DNA of 64,000 nucleotides from Vespula vulgaris. Lineage: Eukaryota > Arthropoda > Insecta > Hymenoptera > Vespidae. The notes below the pieces were generated by a model. That model was not told the origin of the DNA. It saw only the letters and a program-made list of their open reading frames with translations, and ran no database searches. The DNA is taken from assembly GCF_905475345.1 (NCBI RefSeq), contig NC_066594.1, forward strand, positions 6,967,501-7,031,500. Direction: 5' to 3'. Each line of letters begins with the position of its first letter. Position 1 is the stretch's first letter. Both the position numbers and the translations under genes were made by a program. Of this stretch, positions 1 through 12,070 are shown one piece after another.

Positions 1-409
1 ACGATTATAACTTAAACTTCTTTCAAAGAGACCATTAAATACCTATAATTTATTCGTGTCGATCGTTCTTCAGATCGATTTATAAATTATTTATGAATTA
101 TGATACCTCGTTTATTATTCCGAAAAAAAAACGAAGGAAAAAAGGGACAGTAAAAAAGACAAAGGAAGAATACACTCTGAAATCTTTATCAATGATTTTA
201 CGATCCCTTTTACGGATCGGATTGAAATATATAAGTATTTTAAACCGATTGTGGTTAAAAGAATCGATTGATCGATTTATAAAACATAAATCTTGCATAG
301 TTCAGGATCGTATCTTCGAAGTACATTAACGCTAGGTTCCTAGAGGTGTCTGGGTTGCCTTCGTCAATGTCAATTTGTGCACTGTCCGCGGTTTCAAGAC
401 GGCTCAGTG

Positions 410-449
410 GTTTCCAGGAAACGATGGAGCATGGAATTCCTATATAGGA
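410..449 (+). promoter_or_regulatory. Possible regulatory cluster: STAT-like palindrome plus CArG box
   Basis: GTTTCCAGGAAAC at 410-422 is an odd-centred palindrome containing TTCCAGGAA, which fits the STAT pattern TTC-N3-GAA. GGAATTCC lies at 433-440. TCCTATATAGGA at 438-449 is a perfect 12-bp palindrome whose core CCTATATAGG fits the SRF CArG pattern CC(A/T)6GG. Three palindromes within 40 bp, in a complex patch between AT-rich flanks, suggest a regulatory element, but motif matches alone are weak evidence. The array of GGAAC units starts just downstream. Confidence 0.3.
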
Positions 450-473
450 TAGGACAGGACTGGAACGGGTATA

Positions 474-549
474 GAACGGAACGGAAGTGAACGGAACTGA
501 ACGGAACGGAACGGAACGGAACGGAATGGAATGGAATGGAACGGAAGTC
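474..549 (+). repeat. GGAAC/GGAAT pentanucleotide array
   Basis: Repeats of GGAAC (ACGGA in another phase), with an imperfect start and a block of GGAAT units near 524-540. It creates an artefactual frame reading Asn-Gly-Thr-Glu-Arg. Each unit carries GGAA, the ETS core, so it could act as a clustered ETS-type site, but there is no direct evidence of function. Confidence 0.85.
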
Positions 550-974
550 GGCCACGTTTCATTGGCCACGAATGCTTTCCACATCGTCGATTCATTCTTG
601 TTCTCTCGTGTAAATTTCTCTCAAGGATTTTACCACGTCGAATTTAATAATCGTTCGTTCGATGTATTGTACGGAAAAAAAAAAGAAAGAAAATACAAAA
701 AACGCTTAAATTTTACCCACGTTATGTGCGTGTTAATCGATCGTGTTAATATACTTGTTGTATGATTCGTATTCCTTCTTGAATTGTTTTTAGTGATTAA
801 TCAAGTAGTTCAAGTTATTGTACGATTGGTATATATGTAGAGTTATATTAAAGAAAGTTAAAATAATTAATTTGATTGAATGACATTTTATATATATATT
901 TTTTTTTTGTTTTACGCGTAAGTTTTAATCAGAATAATTTTTACTTGTACTGTAGTATAATTATATTTAATTAA

Positions 975-999
975 CGCGCGCGCGCGCGTGTGTGTGTGT
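975..999 (+). repeat. (CG)7-(TG)n alternating purine-pyrimidine tract
   Basis: Seven CG dinucleotides run directly into TG dinucleotides. Alternating purine-pyrimidine tracts of this kind, CG above all, are the classical Z-DNA-prone sequence. In AT-rich DNA a pure (CG)7 run is unusual. Confidence 0.85.
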
Positions 1000-1543
1000 A
1001 TACATGCATGCACGCAAAAAAAAATAGAAATTTCTTCAATTTATATAATATGAATATATGCGTATAAAAAGAAAAACATATATATATATATATAAATATA
1101 AATATAAAATTCCGAACACTGCGACTCTCTTAAAAATTACGTAGCTTCGTATTAATCCAAAATTGGTACGATCTTGAAAATTGGAAAGAGAAAAAGAGGC
1201 AGAAGGAAAATAATAAAAATTCAACAATTCGTTTCACCTTCGACCAATACAATTTCGTTTCTCTCGTTAGAATGAATTTTCACTACATATATGTACTTAC
1301 GTTCGCATGCATCTTCTCTAACGATAATAGAAAAATACGAAAAACAAGGAACTTTTTTCCATTGGGAACAAAACAACGAAATAATAGGACGAAGCAACGT
1401 AGGACGAAGTAACTATACGAGTGGCGAGTGGCGAGTTGCGAGAGTATGGCGATAGCAGGAATACGTTCTTTTCAAAATGGAAACGATATTTGGTATTCTT
1501 CTTAGCTCGTACGATTCACATAAACGAGAATAGGTTTTCTCTA

Positions 1544-1574
<31 letters not shown>

Positions 1575-2268
1575 GCTTCTCTTTCTCTGTTTTTCTGTGT
1601 CTTTCTCTTTCTTTTGTATAAAAGCGAAGTCCCGTTAAAACCAATGACGACTATTTTTCTTTTTTCTCCTTCTCTTTCTTTTATTTTTCTTATACTTCTT
1701 GACAAAGGATAAAAATTTTCTCTTTTCAACCACCCTACCTTTTTTTTAATAATTTTTTTTTTTCAAAATTTTTTTTCATCACTCGAACGGAGACATTTTT
1801 AAATGGAAAGAGTCGATACTTTCGATAGACGTAAGATTGTCGTCTATTTCTATTTTTTTTTTTTTTTTTTTGATCTAAATATTTCATTCGCGTCATAGAA
1901 GAAGAGGAAAAGAAGAAGAAGAAGGAGAAGAGGAAAAGAGAACATAGGATAAAAGTAGGTTTTCGATCATCTCGTTCTCTATCATTTTCACGTTTTCATA
2001 GGATGCTGCTATATAAGCTGGCATTGACTTTCTCTATTTCTCTCTCTCTCTCCCTTCCTCTCTTTCTTTTCCTTTCTTTTGCTCTTAAAAGGGAAGAAGC
2101 GTATTTTCAAGAAGAATGCATCGCTGTCAACGTCAGTTCGAAGACTTCCACCGTATCCAGACGTTTATATAGTTTCCTGAAAATGACGTAGCTTGAAGTA
2201 CTTCTCTCTCTTTCTCTCTCTTTTTCTCATATATATATATAAACGTAGAAGAAGAAATATATATACAT

Positions 2269-2272
<4 letters not shown>

Positions 2273-2319
<47 letters not shown>
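2273..2319 (+). repeat. (GA)n microsatellite
   Basis: Uninterrupted GA dinucleotides, about 23 copies, following a short interrupted (TA)n run. Confidence 0.95.
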
Positions 2320-2322
<3 letters not shown>

Positions 2323-2409
2323 AAATTTCGAACGACGTCTACTTTTGTATTTACTTCGTCCTTCTCTTACGTACGCGTTGATTCGTTTCCTATATTTTCT
2401 ACTTTTCGA

Positions 2410-2412
<3 letters not shown>

Positions 2413-2454
<42 letters not shown>
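2413..2454. repeat. (AT)n microsatellite
   Basis: Pure AT dinucleotides, about 21 copies. Self-complementary, so capable of cruciform extrusion. Confidence 0.95.
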
Positions 2455-2456
<2 letters not shown>

Positions 2457-2923
2457 ACTATTACCAGTCTCGTCCATGTGTACCTACATAACTATACACA
2501 CAAAATACATAAACTCTTTGGATGAATAACGTTCACGTTGATACATACACAGACATATATACACATAGGTCAGAACGGAGTAGAGCGGTAAGTAGAGCGG
2601 GGTGATTGGGAAAGGAGAAGGAGAAGTAGAGGAGGGGGAGGGAGGGGTGCGAATGCGCAATACGCTAAAATCTCACGCGATTGGCATTCGAAGCGCCGGG
2701 TTCTCTGTAATCGAGGAGTGTGTACGTCGAATGAACGAAGGAATTCGGGACAACGAAAGGAAGAGGAAGAGGAGGAGAAGGGGGGATAAGAGGGAGGAGG
2801 AGGTGGAGGAGGAGGATAGAATATATTCGATAGGTCGATTCCTAGTCTTCGATAGCAGCCGTTGCCACTCGAGTCTGTTCACTCTCGAATTCTGTTAGGT
2901 TGATGGAAGGTTAGAGGGTTTGA

Positions 2924-2995
2924 TAGTAGTAGTAGTAGTAGTAGTAGTAGTAGAAGTAGCAGTGGTGGTAGTAGTAAAGTAGTAGTAGTAGTAGA
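2924..2995 (+). repeat. (TAG)n trinucleotide array
   Basis: TAG/GTA units with interruptions (AAG, CAG, GGT) in the middle, ending in a short GA run. On the minus strand it produces Thr- and Leu-rich frames that are artefacts. Confidence 0.9.
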
Positions 2996-3157
2996 GAGAG
3001 AGGGGATGAACGTGGTAAAGGGTTGGTTGGTGTTGTATGCCACTCGATTGTCGTCGTTTCTCGAGCCGCCTAATTCGTAAGCCAAGCTCGAATTTCCTGC
3101 CATTTCGATCGTTGCCATGTGTTACGATACCTATGTATGTATGTATATATATATATT

Positions 3158-3188
<31 letters not shown>

Positions 3189-3640
3189 ATCTATATCGTA
3201 CTTCACAAGCTTATATATTATACATAGTTTAATACTTTGCGTGAATAGGATGCGAGGGTGCGCGGGAAATTGTGTTTGAAAAAAAAGGTGCTTCTATTTG
3301 ATGAACTCATTTTTGAGAATGAAAAAGGAAACAAATATTCTTTCTGTTTTTTTTTTTCGCCTTTTTCCACTTCTCCCATCTATTATTTATGTCCCCAATT
3401 TTTTTTCGAATATACGAATCGATGTTTGGGAAAGTGATATGTATATATATATATATATAATTTAATATGCATATGCGTGATGAAGTGATATATATATATA
3501 TAATACATAATAATGAACATAAATATATTAACATGCTTAATATTTCTCAAAAGAAAAGAAAAAATATATATACATACATATATATATATTTTTTAAAGAT
3601 CTTTAGATTTCCTATTCGAGATTAAAGGATAAAAGAAAAT

Positions 3641-3687
<47 letters not shown>

Positions 3688-4104
3688 TAAGAGAGAGGGA
3701 GGTAGAGAGATAAACATGTTTAAAAGTCAGCCTATAAATCGTCCTTTTTCCCTACGGAAGATCTCTAATCGAGGACACTTGGAAGAACTCACTTCTAACG
3801 CTCTCCAGAATCCGCATTTTCCTCGGCTTGCATAAAACTCGAAGAAACGAATTCTCTCTTTCTCTCTCTCCCTCTCTCTTTCCCTCTCTCTCTCTCTCTC
3901 TTTCCCTCTCTCTCTCTCTTCATCCCTCCTATGCATTCATCTCCCTGTGGACCGACGAAAGTAAATTACGTGTTTTCGAGCGGGAAGCCGCCGCATCTAC
4001 CACAGAGCCGACGCTCGCTCGCCTCTTGGAAACTTTTCCATTTTAAATAAGAATAAATTCAGATTCCGTTCTTGCGCTCGGCGATGCTTATGACCGAATA
4101 ACAA

Positions 4105-4108
<4 letters not shown>

Positions 4109-4154
<46 letters not shown>
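4109..4154 (+). repeat. (CT)n microsatellite
   Basis: About 23 pure CT units followed by a pyrimidine-rich tail. A (GATA)n array begins about 80 bp downstream. Confidence 0.95.
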
Positions 4155-4157
<3 letters not shown>

Positions 4158-4231
4158 GCTTTTCCTCTCTCTTTTTCTTCCTTTCTCTTTCTTTTTCTGG
4201 CTTTTGCAAGTAACGTTGGAAAAACGTGCGT

Positions 4232-4262
4232 GAGATAGATAGATAGATAGATAGATAGATAG
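4232..4262 (+). repeat. (GATA)n tetranucleotide array
   Basis: Seven to eight GATA units. Each carries a GATA core, so the array could bind GATA-type factors, but nothing else supports that role. Confidence 0.95.
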
Positions 4263-4384
4263 TAAGAGATACGATGAAAGAAAGAGAGAAAGAGAGAGAA
4301 GAGAAAAAACACATGAATTTCACGTCCCACATTGAGAAATAGAAAGCTATGTAGAAAAAGATATACCGTGTGCATATGTATGCA

Positions 4385-4385
4385 C

Positions 4386-4432
<47 letters not shown>

Positions 4433-4433
4433 T
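4385..4433 (+). repeat. (AT)n followed by (TATG)n
   Basis: A compound microsatellite: AT dinucleotides to about 4405, then TATG/GTAT tetramers. The TA-to-TATG compound recurs near 3131, 27990, 42290, 47876 and 61694. Confidence 0.9.
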
Positions 4434-5570
4434 CTGTATGCGTGTAGATGCGTACACACGTAAGTAAGTGCATGCGTGCACGCGTACGTGTGTGTCGTGA
4501 ATATATACTCGTGTTTGGATTACTTCCACTCCTCCTAAAGATTTATCGCGAAGAGAGTTTGAAGAGAAACTTTGTTCTTTTATTTTTTTTTCTATTTTTT
4601 TTTTTTGCTTTCTTTTCTTTTCTTCTCTCCTCGTTCCACGCTCCAAGTAGTTGCATTTCGGCCTCGTTGCATTTCGTATTTCGAAGTGAGCTTTGAACGA
4701 CAGCTCGAAATGAAACTCGATTTTCGCTTTTGAAACGATTTTCGTAAAGCTGAGCATGGTATCAGAAAGAGAAAGAGAGAGAGAGAAACAGAGATCTGGT
4801 TTGTTAATTCATAGAGTCCAATGAAAACTGTAAAAGTTGCCTCGCATAAGTATTATTCGTAGGTTTGAATTATACTCTCGAAAAGTTTTTCTCATTCTAC
4901 GATAAGAGCCAAGAGAGTCAGAGGGTGTTTGATTCCTCAAATAATAATCGTTATCTCTCATTTATTTCCTTCCTTTTTACTTTATTTTGTATTTACTTTT
5001 TTTCCTTCAACTCCATTCACGAAAATCCATTTCACTTCGCTTTGTTTTTCAGTACATTCGACGAGATTAAAAAATATTAAAACCGATCGTTCGATTCTAA
5101 TTTCCTCCTTTCTGTTCTTTTCTTTTCTCTACAATTTCAATTCTTTACACGATCTATTTCATATTATTTTTTCTTTCCGCGAATACGTTTGACATACGCA
5201 CGCCCACGTACACACACACATACACATACACACACACAGATGTATATATATATATATATATAATATATACATAAAGTTCGAACACGTTCGTGATCGAATT
5301 TTCAAAGAACAATCTCTCTCCTAATTCATCAATTCCATTCCTCGACGAAGAATTAGAAGAAAAAGGATGACTGAGTTTTTGGAGAAAGATGGAGGTGGAG
5401 ATGGAGGTGAAATGGGGTGGGTAGTTACGATGGACGAAAAACCTTTCGGGCACTTTGATTTCTAACAAGAAATTTATCTCTCGAGCTATATCTCGAAAGG
5501 TTTTTATCGTGAGGCAAACATCAAGGACGGAGATCGAATGTCGTAGGTCAACAGTGGAGTTACGAAGGGT

Positions 5571-5635
5571 GAAAGGAAGGAAAGAAGGAAGGAAGGAAGG
5601 AAGGAAGGAAGGAAGAAAGGAAGGAAGGAAGAAAG
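5571..5635 (+). repeat. (GGAA)n tetranucleotide array
   Basis: GGAA/GAAG units with a few GAAA interruptions. (GGAA)n arrays recur at 19270-19303 and 21053-21091, and the complementary (TTCC)n at 18168-18219. In the plus frame it reads Gly-Arg-Lys-Glu and is an artefact. Confidence 0.95.
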
Positions 5636-5899
5636 GTGGGGTGGTATGAGGTAGAGACAGGAGGAGGGAAAGGTTGAGTGAAATTTAAAGGGCCAGCCGT
5701 ACCTACTCGAGAGTACATTATCGGGAGTGCGGCGAAACGAAGAGAAGTTTCGTTCCGTTCATCGCACTCGACCTGAATCGATCTCGTCGTTCGATTCGAA
5801 AAACTTGCTCGCACTCCGGCTTGCTTGACCAATCGGCCTTTTAACCTCCTCTCTCATTTCCCACATTTTTTGTTTATATTTTTTTCTTTCTTTTTTTCT

Positions 5900-5900
<1 letters not shown>

Positions 5901-5956
<56 letters not shown>
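5901..5956 (+). repeat. (GTT)n trinucleotide array
   Basis: About 18 GTT units, giving a spurious poly-Leu/Cys/Val stretch in the three plus frames. A related (TTG)n array lies at 9810-9836. Confidence 0.95.
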
Positions 5957-5957
<1 letters not shown>

Positions 5958-6398
5958 GTACGGTCTCGAGCATTGTTTTTATTTTTGTTTTTTTTGCATC
6001 TTTTTATCGCGTCCTCTCGTTCGAAGATTTAGAAAATAATGGAAAGCTTATCCTACCATTCGTGCGAGGTTATAAAACGTGTAGTATTATTGAAGAAAAA
6101 AGGAAGAAGGGAAGGAAACAAAAACACGTTTTAAAAGATCAATCGATATACGATACTGAGAAATTAATCTCCGAATGTACTCTGTTTTTCTATTTGTTTA
6201 CTCGTTCGTTTGTTCGTTTGGGTTTTTCTTCTTTATCTTCTTCTTAGAAATATTTCTAGAGATAAATGATAACGATTTATTGAGGTATATGGGAGGAGAG
6301 TTCATGTTCGAATTTTTAAGTTGAAAATATTAATGTTTATTTGGTGATAGGAAATATTGTGTAAAATGTATGTTCACGTTGATAACAATTTTATTAAT

Positions 6399-6401
<3 letters not shown>

Positions 6402-6437
<36 letters not shown>
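6402..6437. repeat. (AT)n microsatellite
   Basis: About 18 pure AT units inside a very AT-rich stretch. Confidence 0.95.
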
Positions 6438-6443
<6 letters not shown>

Positions 6444-8368
6444 TGAAAATTATTATCATTAAAATAATTAAATTATTTTATATTTTATATATATACAAAC
6501 ACACATACACACATATCGTAGTATACATCGTATAAATGAAATTAACTGTGAAAGGAATTGGTATCATGATCTAAGCCGATACCGATAGGTTAGAAGGATA
6601 CTGCAAGTAGTATCTTCGGTTTCTATACTTCGTCCTTCGTTAAGAGGAAACTGGTTTAAGGTAGCAAGTTTCCTTTTGATTTCGCTTTATCTTGAAGGAA
6701 GTTTGTAAGGAAACGGGTGCTATGTTACTGTTGAATGAAGATCAAGAGTGCGTTAAAGAGGAATATATATATATATATATATATACGTACGTAGAGGACA
6801 GTAGAAAGGGGGAAGAGTGGGTGGTATTCGTGTTAGATACGGTAGGTTAATGGTTCTAACTTGTGGTATCGAAGTGGAAATTCTCGTGTTCGTTTATCTC
6901 TCGAGCCTCTCTGTTGCTCTTTGACCTCGCTTTTGAATATTCGCTGTGTTCGAAACGCTGACAAATACGAAAAACAGAGAGAGATTATGAAAAAGTATTA
7001 CTAAAACAAAAAAGAGAGAAAGTTTTTCAATAAAAAACTATTTAAGAGAATTTAACTTGAAATGTTTGAAAAAAATGAGAACGAAAGAATAAGAGATAAC
7101 CATTTGTTTATTATTAATATCAATATTCTCGTATTGTTCTTTTTATGATATTATTTTTTCAACGAACCATCTGGTCTCACATTAAATGTCACAATATATT
7201 AATATCAATTTACGTTGAAAGCATTAATCATGCTTTTTTTTACTTTATGACCTATATAATTATTTGTTACTATATTTTAATCGATATTACTTTTGCATGT
7301 ATTTTTGTGAGACATTGGAATACCATTAGTTTTCTTTTAACGTTAATTAAGTATTAAAATTATATATTATTTATTAAACAATAATTATTTATAATTCGTT
7401 TGTTTCGTTTTGAATTTTTTCTTTAACATCAAACACGAAATCATACGAACTTCGTGATATATTAATTAATTTTATCTTTAAACAAAGTTAAATTTATATT
7501 GTATATCTATTTGTTTCTATCGATGAATTAAACCACGAGATATTTCGTTTGAACATTGGTTTTAAAAGTATTACAGAATTAATTATTCGATTAATTAAAT
7601 ATTTCATATATTGATTTTATTTTTGCGCTTAGTTAATTGAAATATTCATAATTTCTGCAAATAAATGGAATAGATCAAAATAATTTAATTTAATAAATTA
7701 AAAAAAAAAAAATTATATTCGTTCTGATTCAAAAGTTACATCGACTCTGACAAACTTACACACCCACACACACACACACATACGTACACAAAAGAGAAAA
7801 GGTGTTGGTCTCTGGGATAAAATCGTAAAGAGTTTCATAGAAACTAGCTTGTAAGACGTAAGGGAATCAGCGATATGACCCTCTTCACAAAAGTACCTGG
7901 TTTATTGAGAAAAGATGTCTCGTTGAGAAAGAGAGCTAAAGAAGAAAGGCTTTTGATCGAAAGAGAAGATCGAGAGTCGACTCTCTTAGTTCGAGAATCT
8001 CGATCGAGAAGTCACGAAAATCGTGTCGTACCATGTCCTACGATTTTCTTTGTGTCGAATTCGATCCGAAGGGTTAGTTAAAAGGGAAACAAGTTACTCT
8101 TTCGAAGAGGGCTCCAGTTGAAAAGAGTCTAACGATCGATCGGATACTTGCGCCGATGAAAGATGTCAATGGAAGTCGTTAGTACGGATCGTTGTTATCG
8201 TTAATTAAAATATTTTTCCGATGCTCCTCTTTGTGTAACTTTTCTAACACCAATTTGTGGTCTTCTTTTCTGGATTTCCTTTCTCTCTCTCTTTTTTTAT
8301 TTCTTTCTTATTTTTTGCCTTTCTTTTTTATTAAACATAGCAGCAGATCAATATTGTAAAAGTCAAAA

Positions 8369-8522
8369 GTTCCTACGCGGCGAAATTTTTTCCCCCTCGC
8401 CCATTCCTATCATTATAAAAAAGTTCCTAGATGAGGAATTTTTACCGTCCATTGTAAAAAAAAAAAAAAAAAAGAAGAGGTCTCCTGGGTGGGAATTTTT
8501 TTTTCCTTCCATTGCAAAAAAC
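8369..8522 (+). repeat. Small diverged tandem repeat, about 45-55 bp unit, three copies
   Basis: Each unit has the order TTCCTA/TCCTGG, then GAATTTTT, then CCATTGTAAAAAA. The units start at about 8369, 8423 and 8479, and a partial fourth precedes them (ATTGTAAAA near 8353). The A-run at the end of each unit varies from 6 to about 18. They are too diverged to be a recent minisatellite. It is a small version of the diverged tandem duplications seen elsewhere in the window. Confidence 0.7.
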
Positions 8523-9443
8523 TTCGTAAGCTTCTAGTCTCGCTTGATTTAATTGTGAAGAAAGAAAAAAAAAATGGACCTCTGTGCCCCGCTCAAAAAA
8601 AGAAAGTTTTCGAAAGAACGAGCAATCGATTATAAAGAATCGCCTTGGAATAAAAACACTCGAGCCTTCTTGATATTCTTTATAACGAGATCGAAATATT
8701 TAAAAATGAACATTTCAAAAAATCGTGAAGAATTGTAATAATATCGATCGGAATAAATTGGAATAACGAAAGAATAAAAGGGTCATTGAGTATTATCGCA
8801 AATCGAAATTACTTTCGATACAACGTGTGTGTATTTTGTACGTGAGTATAGAAAGAGAAAGAAAGAAAGAACGAGAGAAAAAGAGAAATTATTCGAATAA
8901 TTTCGTATTATCATCGTGATGCCGAAGACGTAGTTTCAGAAGGAAATCTTTAAGTAAATTCGATACAAGGAATTTCGTGGGATAGAGAACGAAATGATGC
9001 GGGCAACCTCTAGATCGAGTAATTTTGGCCAAAGTTGGGGCAACGTAGTTGGTTTCGCCAGCATATACCTTGGTATTTAATGAACTAGGTAATCTTATCT
9101 TTGTTCTTGGAATTAGTATACATTGGATTAAGTTAATTACGAAATATATACGTTTATATCTCGGTTCAGATTTTATATCGAAGTCAAAGAAATAAATCAT
9201 TTCGAGAAATTATTATTTCATTGATTCGAAATCAATTTCGTTTTAGAAATATTAGAAGTAGATACGTTCGTTGTTGTAATTTAGTTGAGATTGTGAAGGA
9301 TTAACGAATAGATCGATCTATCGATCTCTCGAGGAAATCTAAGCAAACGCGAAAATGATTCGTGTGATCGATCGACGAAAGAAAAATGTTGTTGTTAGGC
9401 TCCTTGATAACGTATTATATTAGGTCAATTATTCCGCATGATA

Positions 9444-9454
9444 TGACGTCAGCA
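9444..9454 (+). promoter_or_regulatory. Perfect CRE palindrome TGACGTCA
   Basis: TGACGTCA is the full-length consensus site for CREB/ATF bZIP proteins, followed here by GCA. It sits in a complex patch (about 9370-9480) between AT-rich and microsatellite DNA. Without a nearby transcript this is only a candidate site. Confidence 0.35.
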
Positions 9455-9585
9455 ATGGCTGTTAGCTTCAGGATAACTTGCTTTGTGAAAGGAGAGAGAG
9501 AGAAAGGGAGAGAGAGACCAACAAATATATACGTAATTTATCATTTTATACTTGGCCGTTGGTCCCGAGTATTACTATATTTTGC

Positions 9586-9627
<42 letters not shown>

Positions 9628-11957
9628 GTGGTTGACCCCTTGAACTTTCCACCATTTCGAACCTTTCGAAATTAATGTCGCGTACCTGCTTCGTAACGAC
9701 TTACTAAACGCACCGATTCGTAATTAATTCATTATTAAACAATGCTGAGTCGTAGTGGATAAGTAATAATCACAGGATGTGATTTCATATATTATATATA
9801 TATATATTATTGTTGTTGTTGTTGTTGTTGTTGTTATCGACGAAATAAATAACTCTCACAAAAATTTTGTCGAATGAAAAATATATCATCGATTCTTGTC
9901 ATCTTCTAATTAGATTCTAACGATAGGATATGAGATAGAAAGACAGAAAAAAGAATAAAATTTATATCTATTCTACCTTATAATAAATAACAATGTAATA
10001 TGATAAATGATCGATAAATATAGATACCTGAGATAAAACGAAAAGTTTCTAAATGATATTATAAAAAAAAAAAAAAAAAGATCAGAAAAAAAGTTCAGAA
10101 AATTAATCTAATAGAATTATCATGGAAAGGATAGAACCTGTAAGTGAAAAGTAGATCAACGTGATCAACTTCTTTCTTTTTTTTTTTTTAATCGTCCAGT
10201 AACTTGTGCTTGTTTTAATTTATATAATTTAGGTAATCTAATTTTAAGTTTTGACAAAAATTTGAAGATTGGTAAATTTCGATAATTATTGGTGAATGAA
10301 ATGTAGAGTTCGTACTATCGCGATGGTATGTATGATCGAGCCAAATTTCGTTCCTGGGTAAAGTAAAGGAATTTTGGTATTTGGTAATATAGTAGTACTG
10401 AGTTTTGATCGATCATTCGGGGTAAAAGAGATAGAGATAGGTATGGAGATATAGAAATAGAAGTGCATCGTCGAAATTCTGGAACGTCGCGTTGCGTCGC
10501 GTCGTGTTGGTCTTCTACGACCTCATGTTTGTCCAACTCGTATCGACAGGGACGACATCGAGTGTGTAAACGTTAATGCTCGTTTACGTTTACGTATATG
10601 GAGACACTATTGTGTAACTACTGTGTAGACTCCTATCTGCTTCACCTGTTTTTTCCTTTTTCCTATTTTTTTTTTTTATTTTACTTTTTTTCTATTTTTG
10701 TTCTTTTTTTGTGCGTGTGCATCGTGTTCAATGGATTAAAGCGTCTGAACGCGAAGAAGAAACAACAAAAAAAGAAACGTGAAAAAGCATTCGTGAAATT
10801 GATTCGTTTTCGATTAAAAATAAACGTAATAATTATCGATGAAGTTATTTATTCATTATATATGATCATTTTTATTGATTGATTGATTGATTTGTTTTTC
10901 TTTTCGAAGTAGCGATAACTTATACAGATTGAGTCTAATTTTCTTTTTCGCCAAAGGCTACTTAGGCTAGTCTCTTTTTTTTTTTTAATCAAATTGTAAA
11001 ATCAGAAAATTAATTACGAAGTTTTGGAAAAGGGTAATTGATTTTTTAAGTCGTCTGAGAACTTTTGGTCGACATTTTATATGAACTATATAGAAAATTT
11101 CTTATATATATATTTTTTTTATGTTTTTATTTGTTCGAATAAAAATTACGTGAGATAGTGTAAGATAAAATAATGTACTTTAGTATATATCATATATTCA
11201 AAAGCTTAATACGAAGCTTAAAGAGGTAGAGAAGGGGAGAGTAGGTAAAAGTGGGAAAGATCCAAGCAATGTTTATTTTCGTTTTTATTCTGGACTCTAA
11301 CAAAGTATTTACGTTAACTTTGGTGTGTGTGTATATATATATATAAACATACATATATATATATATTTACAACGAAAGCGGTCGTTCCTTTTCAGTCTGG
11401 TTCCGTCTCCCTTACGAAGAGGTCAACGAGGCGGAGTTGGTTTCCTAGGTAAAAAGGAAAAAAGAAAAAAGGTAGAAATAATTGCACGATTTCATTTAAC
11501 GTTTAATCGATCTAGTGTATATTATAAACGCTCTTTACGTAGTATATTTGTTATAATATCATCGTTTAATTTTAACAAAGCTATAACGTCGTTTAATTTT
11601 TCTTATAAATTTAAATAGAGGAGAATATTTCGATAATATTTTGTATCATATATTATTATTGTTTATATCGTTTCACGTACAAATTTATAATTTAGGATTG
11701 ATATATATATATTTTTCTTTCTTTAAATATATAAATTTATTATACAAATGATATATAGAGTATGATTTAATTCGATTTTTTATTATACTAATAGGAAATA
11801 CTTGAACAAATTATCTTGAAATATTTCTTTAAGTACAATAAATAATAGGTATATTAGAAAACTAACGATTACATTTAGATAGAAGAAAATTATATTATAT
11901 TGTAGATAGATATGTTTCATGAAAAGTCAATCAGAAATTCCTAACTTTAAGATGTAG

Positions 11958-11960
<3 letters not shown>

Positions 11961-12009
<49 letters not shown>
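11961..12009. repeat. (AT)n microsatellite
   Basis: About 24 pure AT units, one of the longer AT arrays of the window. Confidence 0.95.
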
Positions 12010-12015
<6 letters not shown>

Positions 12016-12070
12016 AAAGCTGAAATGGAATGAATATATTGTTTCACTGTATCCCCTCTTCATCCACCAA

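Larger units (their letters stand above)
1..1540. other. Non-coding tract, mixed complexity
   Basis: No gene is supported here. Bases 1-320 are plain AT-rich sequence; a plus-strand frame at 93-329 is Lys/Arg-rich and looks like chance. Bases 320-470 are the most complex part, with several short palindromes, and are annotated separately. A pentanucleotide array and a CG/TG array follow. From about 780 to 1540 the sequence is AT-rich with short (TA)n runs at about 887-900 and 1080-1094. Confidence 0.8.
1541..4760. other. Microsatellite-rich non-coding tract
   Basis: No gene is supported. It holds (CT)n at 1550-1571, 3890-3903 and in the pyrimidine tract 3854-3931; (GA)n at 2273-2319 and 3640-3683; (AT)n at 2413-2454; a purine-rich block at 2604-2652; (AGG)n-rich DNA at 2758-2820; (TAG)n at 2924-2995; (TG)n near 3157-3184; and several TATG/GTAT runs. 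Bases 2654-2900 and 3025-3120 are CpG-richer and complex, with a plus-strand frame that is open but unlike any family I recognise. All of this fits intergenic or intronic DNA. Confidence 0.8.
4761..8368. other. Non-coding tract with a CpG-richer island near 5700
   Basis: No gene is supported. Contents include (CA)n at 5211-5239, (GGAA)n at 5571-5635, (GTT)n at 5901-5956 and (AT)n at 6402-6437. Bases 5690-5830 are complex and CpG-richer; the segment between GTGCG at 5727 and CGCAC at 5763 is flanked by inverted arms. Bases 6540-6960 are also complex, with the hairpin GATACT...AGTATC near 6597. Bases 7140-7740 are very AT-rich. Bases 7870-8170 are complex and contain the 14-bp perfect palindrome GAGAGTCGACTCTC at 7972-7985. 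Confidence 0.75.

Noticed and set aside
385..470. tRNA-like A box (GGCTCAGTGGTT) near 400
   Set aside because: No matching B box or acceptor stem at the right distance and no cloverleaf.
2602..2898. Plus-strand frame with a mixed Arg/Glu-rich middle
   Set aside because: It opens on GTG, not ATG; the first ATG is at 2654. The rest is purine-triplet translation. Kept only as a complex patch.
3997..4473. Minus-strand frame of 158 codons
   Set aside because: Made of (CT)n, (GATA)n and TATG arrays read in phase (Arg-Glu, Leu-Ser-Ile-Tyr, His-Thr-Tyr); no unique domain.
8889..9200. Minus-strand 103-codon frame without low complexity
   Set aside because: AT-rich codons, no recognisable domain, no promoter or splice signal; kept as a note in the region entry.
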